A DNA stretch of 64,000 bases from Achromobacter xylosoxidans A8 (lineage in GTDB: Bacteria; Pseudomonadota; Gammaproteobacteria; Burkholderiales; Burkholderiaceae_B), in contig NC_014640.1 of the NCBI RefSeq assembly GCF_000165835.1, positions 1,116,001 through 1,180,000 of the forward strand. Direction: 5' to 3'. The translations under genes and the position numbers were made by a program. The notes beneath the pieces were generated by a model, which did not search any database, had not been told where the DNA came from, and saw only the letters and a list, made by a program, of their open reading frames with translations. Positions 1 to 7,873 of the stretch are shown here, one piece after another (the stretch's first letter is position 1; each line of letters begins with the position of its first letter).

Positions 1-677
1 GACCGCATCCAATGAAAATCGGTGGCGTCGTTGATGCCCATCACCAGCACTGGCAGCTTGAACGCCTGCGCGCGCTGCAAAAGCGTGAAGAACCTTCCAT
101 GCAGCATGGGATGCGTCGAGAGCCGCTCGGGGATCTTCAGGTGCAGGCCCACGACGCGCAGCACGCCGTGCGGGACCGGCCGACCTTCTACCAGCGTCGG
201 GCTGATCCTTACCCTCAAGCCGGTATTGAAATCGTGCCGGCTCTTGTGGAGTTCGGCATCCGGCAGCAGATCCCATGTCATGGGGATGTTGAGCGTGACC
301 AGCGATGCCGGATAGCTCGGACCCGTCGCGCCGTCTTCGGCTTGGCCGGACTGCAAGCGCAGGTGGTTTTTATCCAGCGCCAGGTTCAGCTCCGCGCACA
401 GGCTCTGCGCCGACCAAGGGAAGCCGGCGGTATCGCGCGCATAGGTGAGTGACAGAGGTATGCCTTGATTGCCCTGCCGGAAGAGGTGTAGCGCGTGCTG
501 GAGTTCGTGCTCGGCGGGATGGCTGTCGAGTCGTGGGAATGATTGGTCTGGCGGCAGATCGGGCAATGCGTATTCGCATACCCGGCCATCTGCGGAAAAG
601 ACGGGTTGATAACCGGCTTGTGCCGATGATCGAAATGCTGGGCGGGAATCGGCGCCGCCGCCGGGAAGAGATTCCAT
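1..677 (-). CDS. Unidentified exported protein, 5' part only, probable frameshift near its start
   Basis: An open frame runs off the left edge and reads back without a stop to an ATG at 677 (MESLPGGGADSRPAF). About 225 residues are visible. They are soluble-looking with no membrane segment, and I do not recognise the family. The ATG at 677 has no convincing ribosome binding site. Immediately upstream in another frame (ATG at 744 or 735) is a good signal-peptide-like start, MRTHVVAILAGSALTCAQ, which enters an Arg-rich nonsense frame right at the GGC-repeat around 650-665. The natural reading is therefore a secreted protein whose signal peptide was separated from its body by a one-base indel in that GC-rich repeat. 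The alternative is a cytoplasmic protein starting at 677. It lies downstream of the kinase/EAL operon on the same strand. Confidence 0.5.
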   Translation of the reverse strand, partial: MESLPGGGADSRPAFRSSAQAGYQPVFSADGRVCEYALPDLPPDQSFPRLDSHPAEHELQHALHLFRQGNQGIPLSLTYARDTAGFPWSAQSLCAELNLALDKNHLRLQSGQAEDGATGPSYPASLVTLNIPMTWDLLPDAELHKSRHDFNTGLRVRISPTLVEGRPVPHGVLRVVGLHLKIPERLSTHPMLHGRFFTLLQRAQAFKLPVLVMGINDATDFHWMR

Positions 678-866
678 TGTTTTGGGCGCAGGTCAGCGCG
701 CTGCCGGCCAGGATGGCGACGACGTGTGTGCGCATGGCATGCATTCTGTTTTTCAGCGTGTGATTCTAGAAATCACTGGGAGTGGGGGCCATGGGAATAT
801 TCTTAATTGCTTCGAATGGCATGCATCCGATCCCGCCGCCGTTGCAGAAATTCGGCGCTGGATGGG

Positions 867-3308
867 TCAACCGTTGCTTTCTTTCGCGATTTCTCGCATC
901 TTGCCGCGCAGCTGCGCGATGAGCGCGGCGAGCTGCTGGGGCATCGTGCCGCCCACGCCCTCCTTGCGCAGCAGGGCGGCAAGATCGTCCGCCAGGTTCA
1001 GCAGAGGGGCCATGTGCACGGCGGCCAGCCCCCCGCGTATCCGGTGCAGCAAGGCGCGGACATCCGTGCTGTCGCCGTTCTTCATCGCGGTTTCCAGACG
1101 CACGAGATCCTTATCCATGGTTTCCAGAAAGATGGCCTTGTATTTGGCGGGGACCCCTGGCGTGCCGGTCCGTGGCGATTCCGTTGCAATCCGCGGCGTC
1201 GCGGCCGGGATCTCGGGCTTGCGGGGAGCGGCGGCGTATGCCTGGAGCCGCTGCCTGAGCGCACGCAAGCCTATGGGCTTGGCGAGCCAGCCGTTCATGC
1301 CGGCCGCCTCGCACCGCTGTTCCTCCGCATGGGTCGCGCTCATGACCAGGGCAATGATGGGAGCTATGGCGCCCTGGGCGCGCAGGGCCCTGGCGAGCGC
1401 ATAGCCGCTCATGCCGGGCATGTCTGCATCCGTCATGACCAGATCGAAGGGACGTATGTTCCACAATGCCAGTCCTTCGGCTCCGTCCGCCGCGAGCGTG
1501 ATGTGGCAACCCAGGCGCATGAGCTGGTCGTGCAGCGTGGCCCGGTTGATGAGATTGCCCTCCACGACCAGGATCCGAAGATTGAGGAGGCCATGGATCG
1601 GTGACAGGGTGTCTGGCCCTGGACCGGACTCGCCCCGCATCAGATTCTGCACGGCATAGCCTATCTGGCGCGCGGAATGGCGGTCCACCAGGGCGGCGCT
1701 GCCGCCGCTGCCCGCGGTCCCCGCTACGATGCGCGGGCCTTTCCATGGCGCATGTTCGGCATTCTTGTCCAACGCCAGGTCGATCAGCATGCCGTCCCCG
1801 TCGCCGGTAGCGACGATGCCGGCAGGCACTGTCCTCGACTGGGCGCCCCAGTGCCGCAGCCATTGGGCCACGCTCTCGCCCGCTTCCTTGCGCGCGCAGC
1901 GCACCAGCACGTGCAGGCCCTGCAACTGGGGGGCCGCGCCGGAGGGTTCGTCCGCCTGTTCCAGCACGAAGGAAACGGAAAAGCTGCTGCCCAGCCCCGG
2001 TTCGCTGATGACTTGGATACGGGTCCCCATGAACGCCGCCAGGCGGGCGCACAGGAACAGGCCCAGGCCGAGGCCCGCGCCGCGCTCAGCCCGAGGGCCG
2101 GCGCCGGCCTGATGGAAAGGCTTGAACAGCATGGCCTGTTCGGACGGGGAGATGCCGATGCCGCTATCGGCAATCTGCAGGTCTAGACGTACTCTGGCGT
2201 CGGGCATTGCCTGGGCTCGCAGCCTGGCGACGACGTGACCGGAATCCGTGAACTTGATGGCGTTGCTCAGCAGATTGCTCAGGATTTGCCGGATGCGGCC
2301 GGCGTCGCCGTGGACGCAATCCGGCACCGCGGTGTCCAGGCAGCCGTAGATGATCAGTCCCTTCTGTTCGGCCATCGGGGCATGGGCCGCCAGCGTGCTT
2401 TCGACCAGCTCGCGCGGGTCGAACGCGCCGGCCTCCCGGGCGAACTGGCCGGACTCTATCCTGGCGATGTCGAGCAGGTCGCCGATGAGCTGTTCGAGTA
2501 CGAGGGAGGCGTTCTGGATGCGGCCGACGTGCTGCCGTTGCTCCGCGTCAAGTGCGGTCATGCCCAGCACTTCGAGAGTACCCAGCAGCCCGTACAGCGG
2601 CGCGCGGATCTCGCGGGTGATGTTGGACAGGATACCGGCCCCGGATTCGTGGACCTTATCGGCCTGGGCCTTGGCGAGGCCAAGCAGATGCTCCATCTCG
2701 GCGCGCGCGCTGGTGTCGGCGAAGGCGCACAGCACCACATCCTGCCTGCGGTACTGCGTGGGGGCATAGGCTACCGCCAGCGAGCGGCCGTCATGGGCGT
2801 TGAACGCCTCGATGTTGCCTGGCTCCGTTGCAACCAGGGCTTGCTGCAACAGGCGTCTGGCATCGGGCGTATCCGGCAGAGCCTGGCCAGCGCCCGCTCC
2901 CAGCCATTGCAGCGCCAGGGCGTTGCTGAAGACCAGCCGGCCGTTGGCGCGGGAGAGCGCGCATAGCGCGCAGGGCACCGTGGCGAGCATCGTCCGGCTG
3001 AGCGCCTCGCATTCGGCGAGCGCCTGCCGCGCCGCATTCGCTGGTTGGACGACGCAACGGCTGCACCAGTACCAGAAGATGGCGCACACATAGAGTCCGG
3101 CCGCGAGCAGCAGCAAGGCGCAGGCGAAAAGCCAGGCATTAGTGTGCACGAGCGTCGGGAGGTCGAGCCTCAGCAATTCTGCATGCCGCCGCTGGACTTG
3201 TTGTTGTCCACAGTAGAGCGCGGCGGCGCAGAGCAGGGCGAGGGGAAGGGCGCAGAGGAACGCGATACTCAGGCGGCGCAGGCCGCGGCTTTTCTTCTTC
3301 AGCGGCAT
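867..3308 (-). CDS. Hybrid histidine kinase-like protein (RocS/BvgS type) with Arg in place of the acceptor His, plus REC and HPt
   Basis: 813 residues from the MPLKKKSRG start at 3308; the open frame extends further upstream into the previous gene. Order: two membrane segments (about 12-33 and 58-81), a PAS-like region (about 100-200), a HisKA-like helix pair, an ATPase domain (N box SNLLSNAIKF, G boxes DSGIGIS and GAGLGLGL), a degenerate receiver, a receiver with Asp627 (TDADMPGM), and a C-terminal HPt with His755 (HRIRGGL). The H box reads NITREIRAPLYG, so residue 232 is Arg (CGC at 2615-2613) where family members have His. The receiver acid pocket is VVEGN rather than VVEDN. It therefore should not autophosphorylate in the usual way but could relay phosphate through REC and HPt. 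Third gene of the kinase operon. Confidence 0.85.
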   Translation of the reverse strand: MPLKKKSRGLRRLSIAFLCALPLALLCAAALYCGQQQVQRRHAELLRLDLPTLVHTNAWLFACALLLLAAGLYVCAIFWYWCSRCVVQPANAARQALAECEALSRTMLATVPCALCALSRANGRLVFSNALALQWLGAGAGQALPDTPDARRLLQQALVATEPGNIEAFNAHDGRSLAVAYAPTQYRRQDVVLCAFADTSARAEMEHLLGLAKAQADKVHESGAGILSNITREIRAPLYGLLGTLEVLGMTALDAEQRQHVGRIQNASLVLEQLIGDLLDIARIESGQFAREAGAFDPRELVESTLAAHAPMAEQKGLIIYGCLDTAVPDCVHGDAGRIRQILSNLLSNAIKFTDSGHVVARLRAQAMPDARVRLDLQIADSGIGISPSEQAMLFKPFHQAGAGPRAERGAGLGLGLFLCARLAAFMGTRIQVISEPGLGSSFSVSFVLEQADEPSGAAPQLQGLHVLVRCARKEAGESVAQWLRHWGAQSRTVPAGIVATGDGDGMLIDLALDKNAEHAPWKGPRIVAGTAGSGGSAALVDRHSARQIGYAVQNLMRGESGPGPDTLSPIHGLLNLRILVVEGNLINRATLHDQLMRLGCHITLAADGAEGLALWNIRPFDLVMTDADMPGMSGYALARALRAQGAIAPIIALVMSATHAEEQRCEAAGMNGWLAKPIGLRALRQRLQAYAAAPRKPEIPAATPRIATESPRTGTPGVPAKYKAIFLETMDKDLVRLETAMKNGDSTDVRALLHRIRGGLAAVHMAPLLNLADDLAALLRKEGVGGTMPQQLAALIAQLRGKMREIAKESNG

Positions 3309-3342
3309 ATCCAGTGTTGGAGTGGTGACGGCAGGCCCAGCC

Positions 3343-4575
3343 TTAGTGGGGCGGGGACAGAGGGGTGAAATAGGAACTGGGCTCGTAGGCCAGCAACTCG
3401 CAGAAGGTCGCGACATTGACCGCGGCGGAGATCAGGAATCCTTGAGCGACATCGCAGCCGATACGCCGCAGCAATTGCAGATCCTCCAGCGTTTCCACGC
3501 CCTCGGCCGTTACTTGCAGGCCGAGTTGCCGTCCCAGTTGGATAGAGGCCACCAGGGCGGCCGCCAGTACCTCGTCCGTTGCGGCGCCGCTGACGAACGC
3601 ACGATCGATCTTCACCTCGGTGAAGGGCGTGGAGATGAGGCTGTACATTGAGCTGTAGCCCTTGCCGAAGTCATCCTGCGACAGGCCGAAACCCTTCAGG
3701 CGCAGGCGGCTTGCCCCCATGTGGAATTGGCCCGCGAGTGTCGGCATCGCGTCTTCCAGCAGTTCGAAGGTCACGTCCGAGGCGGGAACGCCCAGCCGGG
3801 CGACCATGGCATGGAGTTCGTCTGGCAGTTGCGGAAGGTCCAGCAGGCTGGCGGAAAGATTGATCGAAATGGGGATGCGGTGGCCCCGCTCGCGCCAGAT
3901 GGAATAGGCTTTCAGGCCATCGTCCAGCATGCGCAGGAGCAGTTCGTGATCCATGTCGTAGGCGCGCAGCGACGCCAGGAACGAGGACGGCAGCATCAGG
4001 CCCAGCTCCCTGTGTTGCCAGCGGACCAGCGCCTCGGCGCCGACGATGTTGCCGGAGACGAGTGATTTCTTCGGTTGGAACCAGGCGTGGATGCTGCCGT
4101 CGCGCAGCGCGCTTTCAAGCAGGCGCCGATCAAGCAGCGGCCGGGCGGGGTTGGCGCAGGCGTGGGGCTGCGCGGGTGGCTGCGCGAGCGGCTTTCTCAA
4201 CAGGCCCACCGCGAGGCTGCCGATCTGCTCCTGGGTCACGGGCTTGATGAATGTGCCCAGCACGGCGAACCCACGCTCTTTTGCCATGAGGCCGATGCTG
4301 TTGCTCATGCGGCGGGAACATCCCGTGACGATCGCCAGTATCGGATTCAGATTGCGACAAGCGAGTTCATGGATGAACTGCGCGCCGTCCATGCCGGGCA
4401 TGTCTACGTCCATGAGCACCAGCTGATGGCCTTCCCTTCGTATCCGCTCCAGGGCATCTTGCGCGTCCAGCGTCGTGTCGACGTGCACGAAGCCCGCCTC
4501 TTCGAGCATGTCTTTCAGCAGGACGCACTGGTAGGCGTGATCGTCCAGTACCAGTACCTTGAGTTTGGACAGCAT
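3343..4575 (-). CDS. REC-EAL response regulator, cyclic-di-GMP phosphodiesterase (RocR-like)
   Basis: About 410 residues from the MLSKLKV start at 4575, which has AGAAGG upstream; an alternative ATG at 4602 overlaps the preceding kinase stop by 20 bases. An N-terminal receiver has the acid pair LDDH, the phospho-acceptor in MDVDMPGMDG and the Lys in IKPV. A C-terminal EAL domain follows with AEALVRW, the metal ligand in ISINLS, DDFGKGYSS, VKIDRAF and TAEGVET. The catalytic set looks complete, so hydrolysis of c-di-GMP is expected. The layout is that of RocR of Pseudomonas, the output of the RocS/RocA fimbrial control system. It sits between two hybrid kinases with which it is almost certainly cotranscribed. 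No RocA-like DNA-binding partner is in the window. Confidence 0.85.
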   Translation of the reverse strand: MLSKLKVLVLDDHAYQCVLLKDMLEEAGFVHVDTTLDAQDALERIRREGHQLVLMDVDMPGMDGAQFIHELACRNLNPILAIVTGCSRRMSNSIGLMAKERGFAVLGTFIKPVTQEQIGSLAVGLLRKPLAQPPAQPHACANPARPLLDRRLLESALRDGSIHAWFQPKKSLVSGNIVGAEALVRWQHRELGLMLPSSFLASLRAYDMDHELLLRMLDDGLKAYSIWRERGHRIPISINLSASLLDLPQLPDELHAMVARLGVPASDVTFELLEDAMPTLAGQFHMGASRLRLKGFGLSQDDFGKGYSSMYSLISTPFTEVKIDRAFVSGAATDEVLAAALVASIQLGRQLGLQVTAEGVETLEDLQLLRRIGCDVAQGFLISAAVNVATFCELLAYEPSSYFTPLSPPH

Positions 4576-4582
4576 TTTGTTT

Positions 4583-7477
4583 TCAGCCTTCTGCGTATGC
4601 ATGCAGGGTTGCGGTCAGGGCCAGGATGGGCAGGGGTTTCAGCAACACCTGGTTCATTCCGGCTTCCAGCCCCTTGGTGATGGTTTCGGGCGCCGCGCTG
4701 GCGGTCACGCCCAGTATGGTTCCCTGGTAGCCGAGCTCGCGCAGGGCGCGCGCCAGTTCGTAGCCATCCAGGATCGGCATGTTGATATCGGTGATGACGG
4801 CGTCGAATTTGTCAGGGTCCCAGCGCTGCAACGCCTCGCGGCCATTGAAGACGATGGTGGCCGAACACCCCAGATGTTCGAGCTGCTCCCGCAGGATGAG
4901 CTGGTTGATCGCGTTGTCTTCCACCACCAGGATCCGTTGTCCCAGCGACAGGCGTGGCGCGCAGGGAGGGGGCAGCAAGGTCTGTTCGCGGCCGTGCTGG
5001 GCCATCCCTACCGCCACGCCGATGCTGAACGGATTGCCCTGGCTCGCGATGCCGAGGCGGCCGCCGCGCGCTGCGATGGAAGCATGGTCCGCGCCTGGGA
5101 CGAGCACGCGGACCTTGCTTCCGGTCCAGGACGCCTCAGACTGTCCGGGCGGCCAGGTCTGCAGCAGGACGGCGTTGTCGGCTTCCGGCACATGGCCCTG
5201 TCCTCGATACGGTATGGCAATGGCGCCCCATTTGTTCAGCCATGCGCATGCATTCGCCACGACCTCGGGAATGGCGCCGCTGACGTAGACGGCGCTGCGC
5301 CGCAGCTGTATGGGCGATGCCGGATCCATCTCGGTTACATCCAGCGTGATGGCGAATGTGATGCTGGTACCCAGGCCGACCTCGCTGACCAGGGACAGGC
5401 TGCCGCCCATCAGATCGACCAGGCGCCGGCTGATGGCCAGGCCCAGACCGGTGCCGGCCGCGTCCTGGACCTGGCCGGAATGCGCCCGGAAATAGGGTTC
5501 AAACAGCTGGGTTTGCGATTCCGCGCGTATGCCCACGCCGGTATCCGCGACCTGGAAGCGCAGCGTCGCCTTGCCCGCTGCGACCGCGCTTGTGGTCGCA
5601 CGCAGCACGACGCGGCCCGCCTCGGTGAATTTGACGGAGTTGCTCACCAGGTTGTTGAGGATCTGCTGCAGCCTGGTCGGGTCTCCCCGCACCATTGCCG
5701 GCATGCCGGTGCCGGCGATCGCAAATATCTGCAGTCCCTTGCCCTGGGCGCGGGCGGCATAATTGGCCACGACGCCTTCCAGCATCTCCGTGGGGGAGAA
5801 CTCCGACAGGATCAGGTCCTCGTGGCCGGCCTCCATGCGTGACAGGTCCAGCGTGTCGTTGATGGTGCGCAACAAGGTCGAGGACGACTGCTGCATGGTG
5901 TGCAGGTATTGCTGCTGCTGGGTCGTCATGGGCGTGAGCGCGAGCAGCTCGAGCGTGCCGAGAATGCCGTACAGCGGTGTGCGGATTTCGTGGCTGATCG
6001 TGGCGAAGAACAAGGTCTTCGCGTCGTTCGCCTGATCGGCGGCCTGCTTGGCATTGCGCAGGGTGCGCTCCACTTCCTTCTGGGCGGAAATGTCGCTGAT
6101 GGCGCATATCACCACATTCTCGGATTGGTAGTTGGTCGCGGCGTACGTCAGGCTGACCGTGCGCCCGTCGCCGAGCTGATATTCGTGCCGGCCGGTCTGG
6201 TCGCCTGCGGCGCGCGTGTCTTCACGCCAGCTGTCGTGCGCATCCAGCAGATGGCGCGCGGCCTCGTTCGATATGACCTGGGTGCCGTCGGCGGGGCGGA
6301 CCAGGCTGAGTCCGATCGGTGCGACTTCGATGATCTTCCGGTTCAAGGCGAGGCTATCGATGAGCGCCGTCTGATGCCTCATCGCCGGCGAAACCAGTTT
6401 GTCCCTGATGTGGCGTACGCCCAGCAGGACCACCGCGCTCAAGCAGGCCGCGACGGCGCCGACGGCCCAGAGGGCGGATGCGCCATGCCGCAGCACATCC
6501 TGCGTCGGCACGTAGTAGATCAGCCGCCAGCCGGCCTCGCCGACGGCCTTGCTCAGCGCCAGGCTATGGGGCAGCCAGCTTTGGCCCTGGAAGCCGAAGG
6601 AATCGCGCGCCAGCCGTGCCGATATCGAGTTGCTGGCGGTCGGCTCGGATCCGCCTTGCAAAGCCACCCGGCTGTCGCTGTCGTAAAGCGCATAGCTTGC
6701 GCCGTCGCTGGCGTGCTCCGCAGCGATCACGGATGCGATGTCGTCAACCTCCAGCCCGACCCAGGTCTGCTCGCGCCCGGTCGTGTCCAGCGGGGTATAG
6801 AGAAACAGATGATCGTGGGAGTCCGTCAGGGGCCGGATCCAGACGACGGGCGCGCGGCCGTCCTCAGGATTCGGCGTGGCGTGGCGCGCGGCCAGGGTTT
6901 CGTAGAGCCACTTCTCGGTGTCCCTCGAGAGGGCGTGGCTGCTGCGCCGTGTGTCGTCCAACGCCAGATGCGTCGAGCCGGGTTCGGCCAGCGTGGTGTA
7001 GACAATGCGCGCATTGGCGGCCGCCACGTCCGCCCGATTGCGGCGGGTGAGGATCAGCGCCCACTCGTAGGCGTCCGCCCCGTTGGTCAGCGGGATCACG
7101 TTGATCTGTCCGGTCTGGCCGAAAGTCCTGGGTGTTTGCTGGGCCGGTATGCGGTCGGTGTTGCGTACCGACGAGCCGGCCACGGCCCGGAGCAGCGTTT
7201 CGCGCTGGTCGAAGAAGATCTGCGCCCGGTCGGCGGCGGCGTTCATGCGGCGGCGGTAACTGGAGACCTCGTCGCTGAAGGACCAATACATGGACAGCAT
7301 CGTCCCGACGAGTATGCATGCCAGCAGCGCCATGGCGAGCAGGTGCAGCAGGATCATCGGCAATCTGCTTGCCGGCATGTATCCGTCGGGGAGGCTGGGG
7401 GCGGCCATCATGCAAGCGATGGTATGGGCCGGGCCGATCTGGACGGATAAGAAAATTCTGGAAGCTGGGCCGCGCAT
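4583..7477 (-). CDS. Hybrid sensor histidine kinase, first gene of the Roc-like operon
   Basis: 964 residues from 7477; internal Met codons at residues 23-24 are possible starts. A membrane segment near 40-66, a periplasmic sensory region of about 260 residues, a second membrane segment near 335-355, a PAS domain (about 375-465), HisKA with intact His496 (ATISHEIRTPLYG), an ATPase domain (SNLVSNSVKF, DTGVGI, GTGLGLAI), a degenerate receiver and a terminal receiver with VVEDN and VITDINMPILDG. It has no HPt domain. The downstream partner has HPt but no acceptor His, so the two kinases look complementary: this one could autophosphorylate and hand phosphate to the HPt of the other. Its stop overlaps or abuts the REC-EAL start, which implies translational coupling. 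Confidence 0.88.
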   Translation of the reverse strand: MRGPASRIFLSVQIGPAHTIACMMAAPSLPDGYMPASRLPMILLHLLAMALLACILVGTMLSMYWSFSDEVSSYRRRMNAAADRAQIFFDQRETLLRAVAGSSVRNTDRIPAQQTPRTFGQTGQINVIPLTNGADAYEWALILTRRNRADVAAANARIVYTTLAEPGSTHLALDDTRRSSHALSRDTEKWLYETLAARHATPNPEDGRAPVVWIRPLTDSHDHLFLYTPLDTTGREQTWVGLEVDDIASVIAAEHASDGASYALYDSDSRVALQGGSEPTASNSISARLARDSFGFQGQSWLPHSLALSKAVGEAGWRLIYYVPTQDVLRHGASALWAVGAVAACLSAVVLLGVRHIRDKLVSPAMRHQTALIDSLALNRKIIEVAPIGLSLVRPADGTQVISNEAARHLLDAHDSWREDTRAAGDQTGRHEYQLGDGRTVSLTYAATNYQSENVVICAISDISAQKEVERTLRNAKQAADQANDAKTLFFATISHEIRTPLYGILGTLELLALTPMTTQQQQYLHTMQQSSSTLLRTINDTLDLSRMEAGHEDLILSEFSPTEMLEGVVANYAARAQGKGLQIFAIAGTGMPAMVRGDPTRLQQILNNLVSNSVKFTEAGRVVLRATTSAVAAGKATLRFQVADTGVGIRAESQTQLFEPYFRAHSGQVQDAAGTGLGLAISRRLVDLMGGSLSLVSEVGLGTSITFAITLDVTEMDPASPIQLRRSAVYVSGAIPEVVANACAWLNKWGAIAIPYRGQGHVPEADNAVLLQTWPPGQSEASWTGSKVRVLVPGADHASIAARGGRLGIASQGNPFSIGVAVGMAQHGREQTLLPPPCAPRLSLGQRILVVEDNAINQLILREQLEHLGCSATIVFNGREALQRWDPDKFDAVITDINMPILDGYELARALRELGYQGTILGVTASAAPETITKGLEAGMNQVLLKPLPILALTATLHAYAEG

Positions 7478-7873
7478 TGCGCCCTGCGCATACAGCCCGG
7501 CTATGTCAATTTGTTTCCCGAGTGCACTGAAAAGCCGCTGGAAGCATCTCTGGTTTGCTTATCCGGATGGTATCCGTTTTAGAAAAATAATCAATTTGGA
7601 TATTGTCCAATTTAATTAATTTTCAAAAATGGATGGTATCCAAGTTTGTTTATTTAATTATTGGATGGTATCCATATCATTGATTTAAATAATAAAGATG
7701 GTATCTATTAATTAATTTTTGGTATTGAAAAAAAAGGGGTATAAATTGCCTCCTTTTTTCGAGAAACATGTTTCGCCCATTTGGATTGCCCGGTTACTTA
7801 ATAATACTTTTATAGCGATCCGGTAATGCCTTGGGTTTATCAAATTAATTAATCGACATAGGGAGGATTTACG
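7478..7873. promoter_or_regulatory. AT-rich intergenic control region between kinase operon and autotransporter
   Basis: About 400 bases of markedly AT-rich DNA separate two divergent genes in an otherwise GC-rich sequence. No gene is seen. It contains the five-copy repeat array listed separately, and must hold the promoters for both the minus-strand kinase operon and the plus-strand autotransporter. The low GC makes it a likely target for H-NS-type silencing (inference). Confidence 0.7.
7565..7706. repeat. Five phased repeats of GGATGGTATCC, 32-33 bp apart
   Basis: Copies at 7565-7575, 7598-7608 (GGATATTGTCC), 7631-7641, 7663-7673 and 7696-7706 (AGATGGTATCT). Three are identical. Each has inverted GGAT and ATCC arms or a close variant. 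Start-to-start distances are 33, 33, 32 and 33, which is three helical turns, so all copies face the same side of the DNA. This looks like an operator array for one regulator of the autotransporter, the kinase operon or both. Confidence 0.75.

Noticed and set aside
5900..7450. 516-codon plus-strand frame opposite the first kinase
   Set aside because: Antisense of a clear kinase gene; composition typical of high-GC shadow frames.
7565..7706. Possible CRISPR array (regular 33-bp spacing)
   Set aside because: The repeat is only 11 bp and imperfect, the intervening sequence is AT-rich and not spacer-like, and no cas gene is near.
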